Shown: in pieces, positions 40,941-40,946 of the stretch
Numbering within the stretch: position 1 is the first letter of the stretch
Layout of the letters: the number at the start of each line of letters is the position of its first letter
Assembly (NCBI RefSeq): GCF_000282135.1
Contig: NZ_AKJW01000121.1
Span: 1 to 40,946, forward strand
Reading direction: 5' to 3'
DNA: 40,946 nt
Origin: Herbaspirillum sp. CF444
GTDB taxonomy: Bacteria > Pseudomonadota > Gammaproteobacteria > Burkholderiales > Burkholderiaceae_D
Program-made: the position numbers and the translations under genes
Notes under the pieces: generated by a model
What the model saw: only the letters and a program-made list of their open reading frames with translations
What the model was told of the DNA's origin: nothing
The model's database searches: none

Positions 40941-40946
40941 CACAAC

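Noticed and set aside
1..40946. tRNA or rRNA genes, CRISPR arrays, insertion sequences, integrases, phage or plasmid origin genes
   Set aside because: Reading through the intergenic spaces and gene products I found no sequence of these kinds; most gaps are short and gene products are metabolic or regulatory.

Overview
The window reads as chromosomal DNA of a GC-rich betaproteobacterium. Gene content and protein style (a TRAP-linked malonate decarboxylase operon, a KPA-rich histone H1-like protein with a ribbon-helix-helix-like C-terminus, several LysR regulators) point to Burkholderiales, most likely an Oxalobacteraceae member close to Herbaspirillum. This assignment is inference from protein character, not from a search. 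I see no rRNA, tRNA, CRISPR array, insertion sequence, integrase or phage gene. The window looks like ordinary, densely packed chromosome.

Layout. 1-255: 3' end of a LysR regulator. 271-975 (-): an FCD-type GntR regulator, with a TGTATACA-centred operator upstream. 1261-10361 (+): a ten-gene malonate operon, in order TRAP transporter P-Q-M, mdcA, mdcC, mdcD, mdcE, mdcG, mdcB, mdcH; from dctP onward every gene overlaps or directly abuts the next. It encodes malonate uptake, the four-subunit decarboxylase, and the enzymes that make, attach and charge its 2'-(5''-triphosphoribosyl)-3'-dephospho-CoA prosthetic group. 10708-14620 (+): a cytosolic PAS histidine kinase, a single-domain Rcp1-like response regulator and a REC-PAS-degenerate GGDEF-EAL protein. 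14673-20291: a molybdenum hydroxylase module, with a MocA-like cytidylyltransferase (+) facing XdhC, a Tat-targeted molybdopterin subunit, a 2Fe-2S subunit and a LysR regulator (all -).

20632-21213: two small unrecognised proteins. 21230-22798 (-): membrane-anchored diguanylate cyclase. 23064-24210 (-): MgtC-family membrane protein followed by a separate gene resembling its C-terminal domain, behind a strong promoter and a leader of about 290 nt. 24655-27401 (+): 2-hydroxyacid dehydrogenase, hotdog thioesterase, and an LrgA/LrgB pair. 27398-29707 (-): TauE-type exporter and a MocR-family regulator. 29826-31544 (+): GNAT acetyltransferase and EamA exporter. 31541-33507: alpha/beta hydrolase (-) divergent from a LysR gene (+). 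33686-38145: AlaC-like aminotransferase, CopD-like membrane protein (-), MOSC protein, orphan branched-chain-amino-acid-type binding protein, and a small unknown protein. 38351-40763 (-): histone H1-like protein, alpha/beta hydrolase, M14 metallopeptidase. The window ends at a Shine-Dalgarno sequence that probably serves a gene starting just beyond it.

The clearest multi-gene systems are the malonate operon, the kinase/two-regulator/c-di-GMP module and the molybdenum hydroxylase module with its cofactor helpers. The least explained items are the stand-alone MgtC C-terminal-like domain protein, the structured mgtC leader, and several well-formed dyad sequences in promoter regions.
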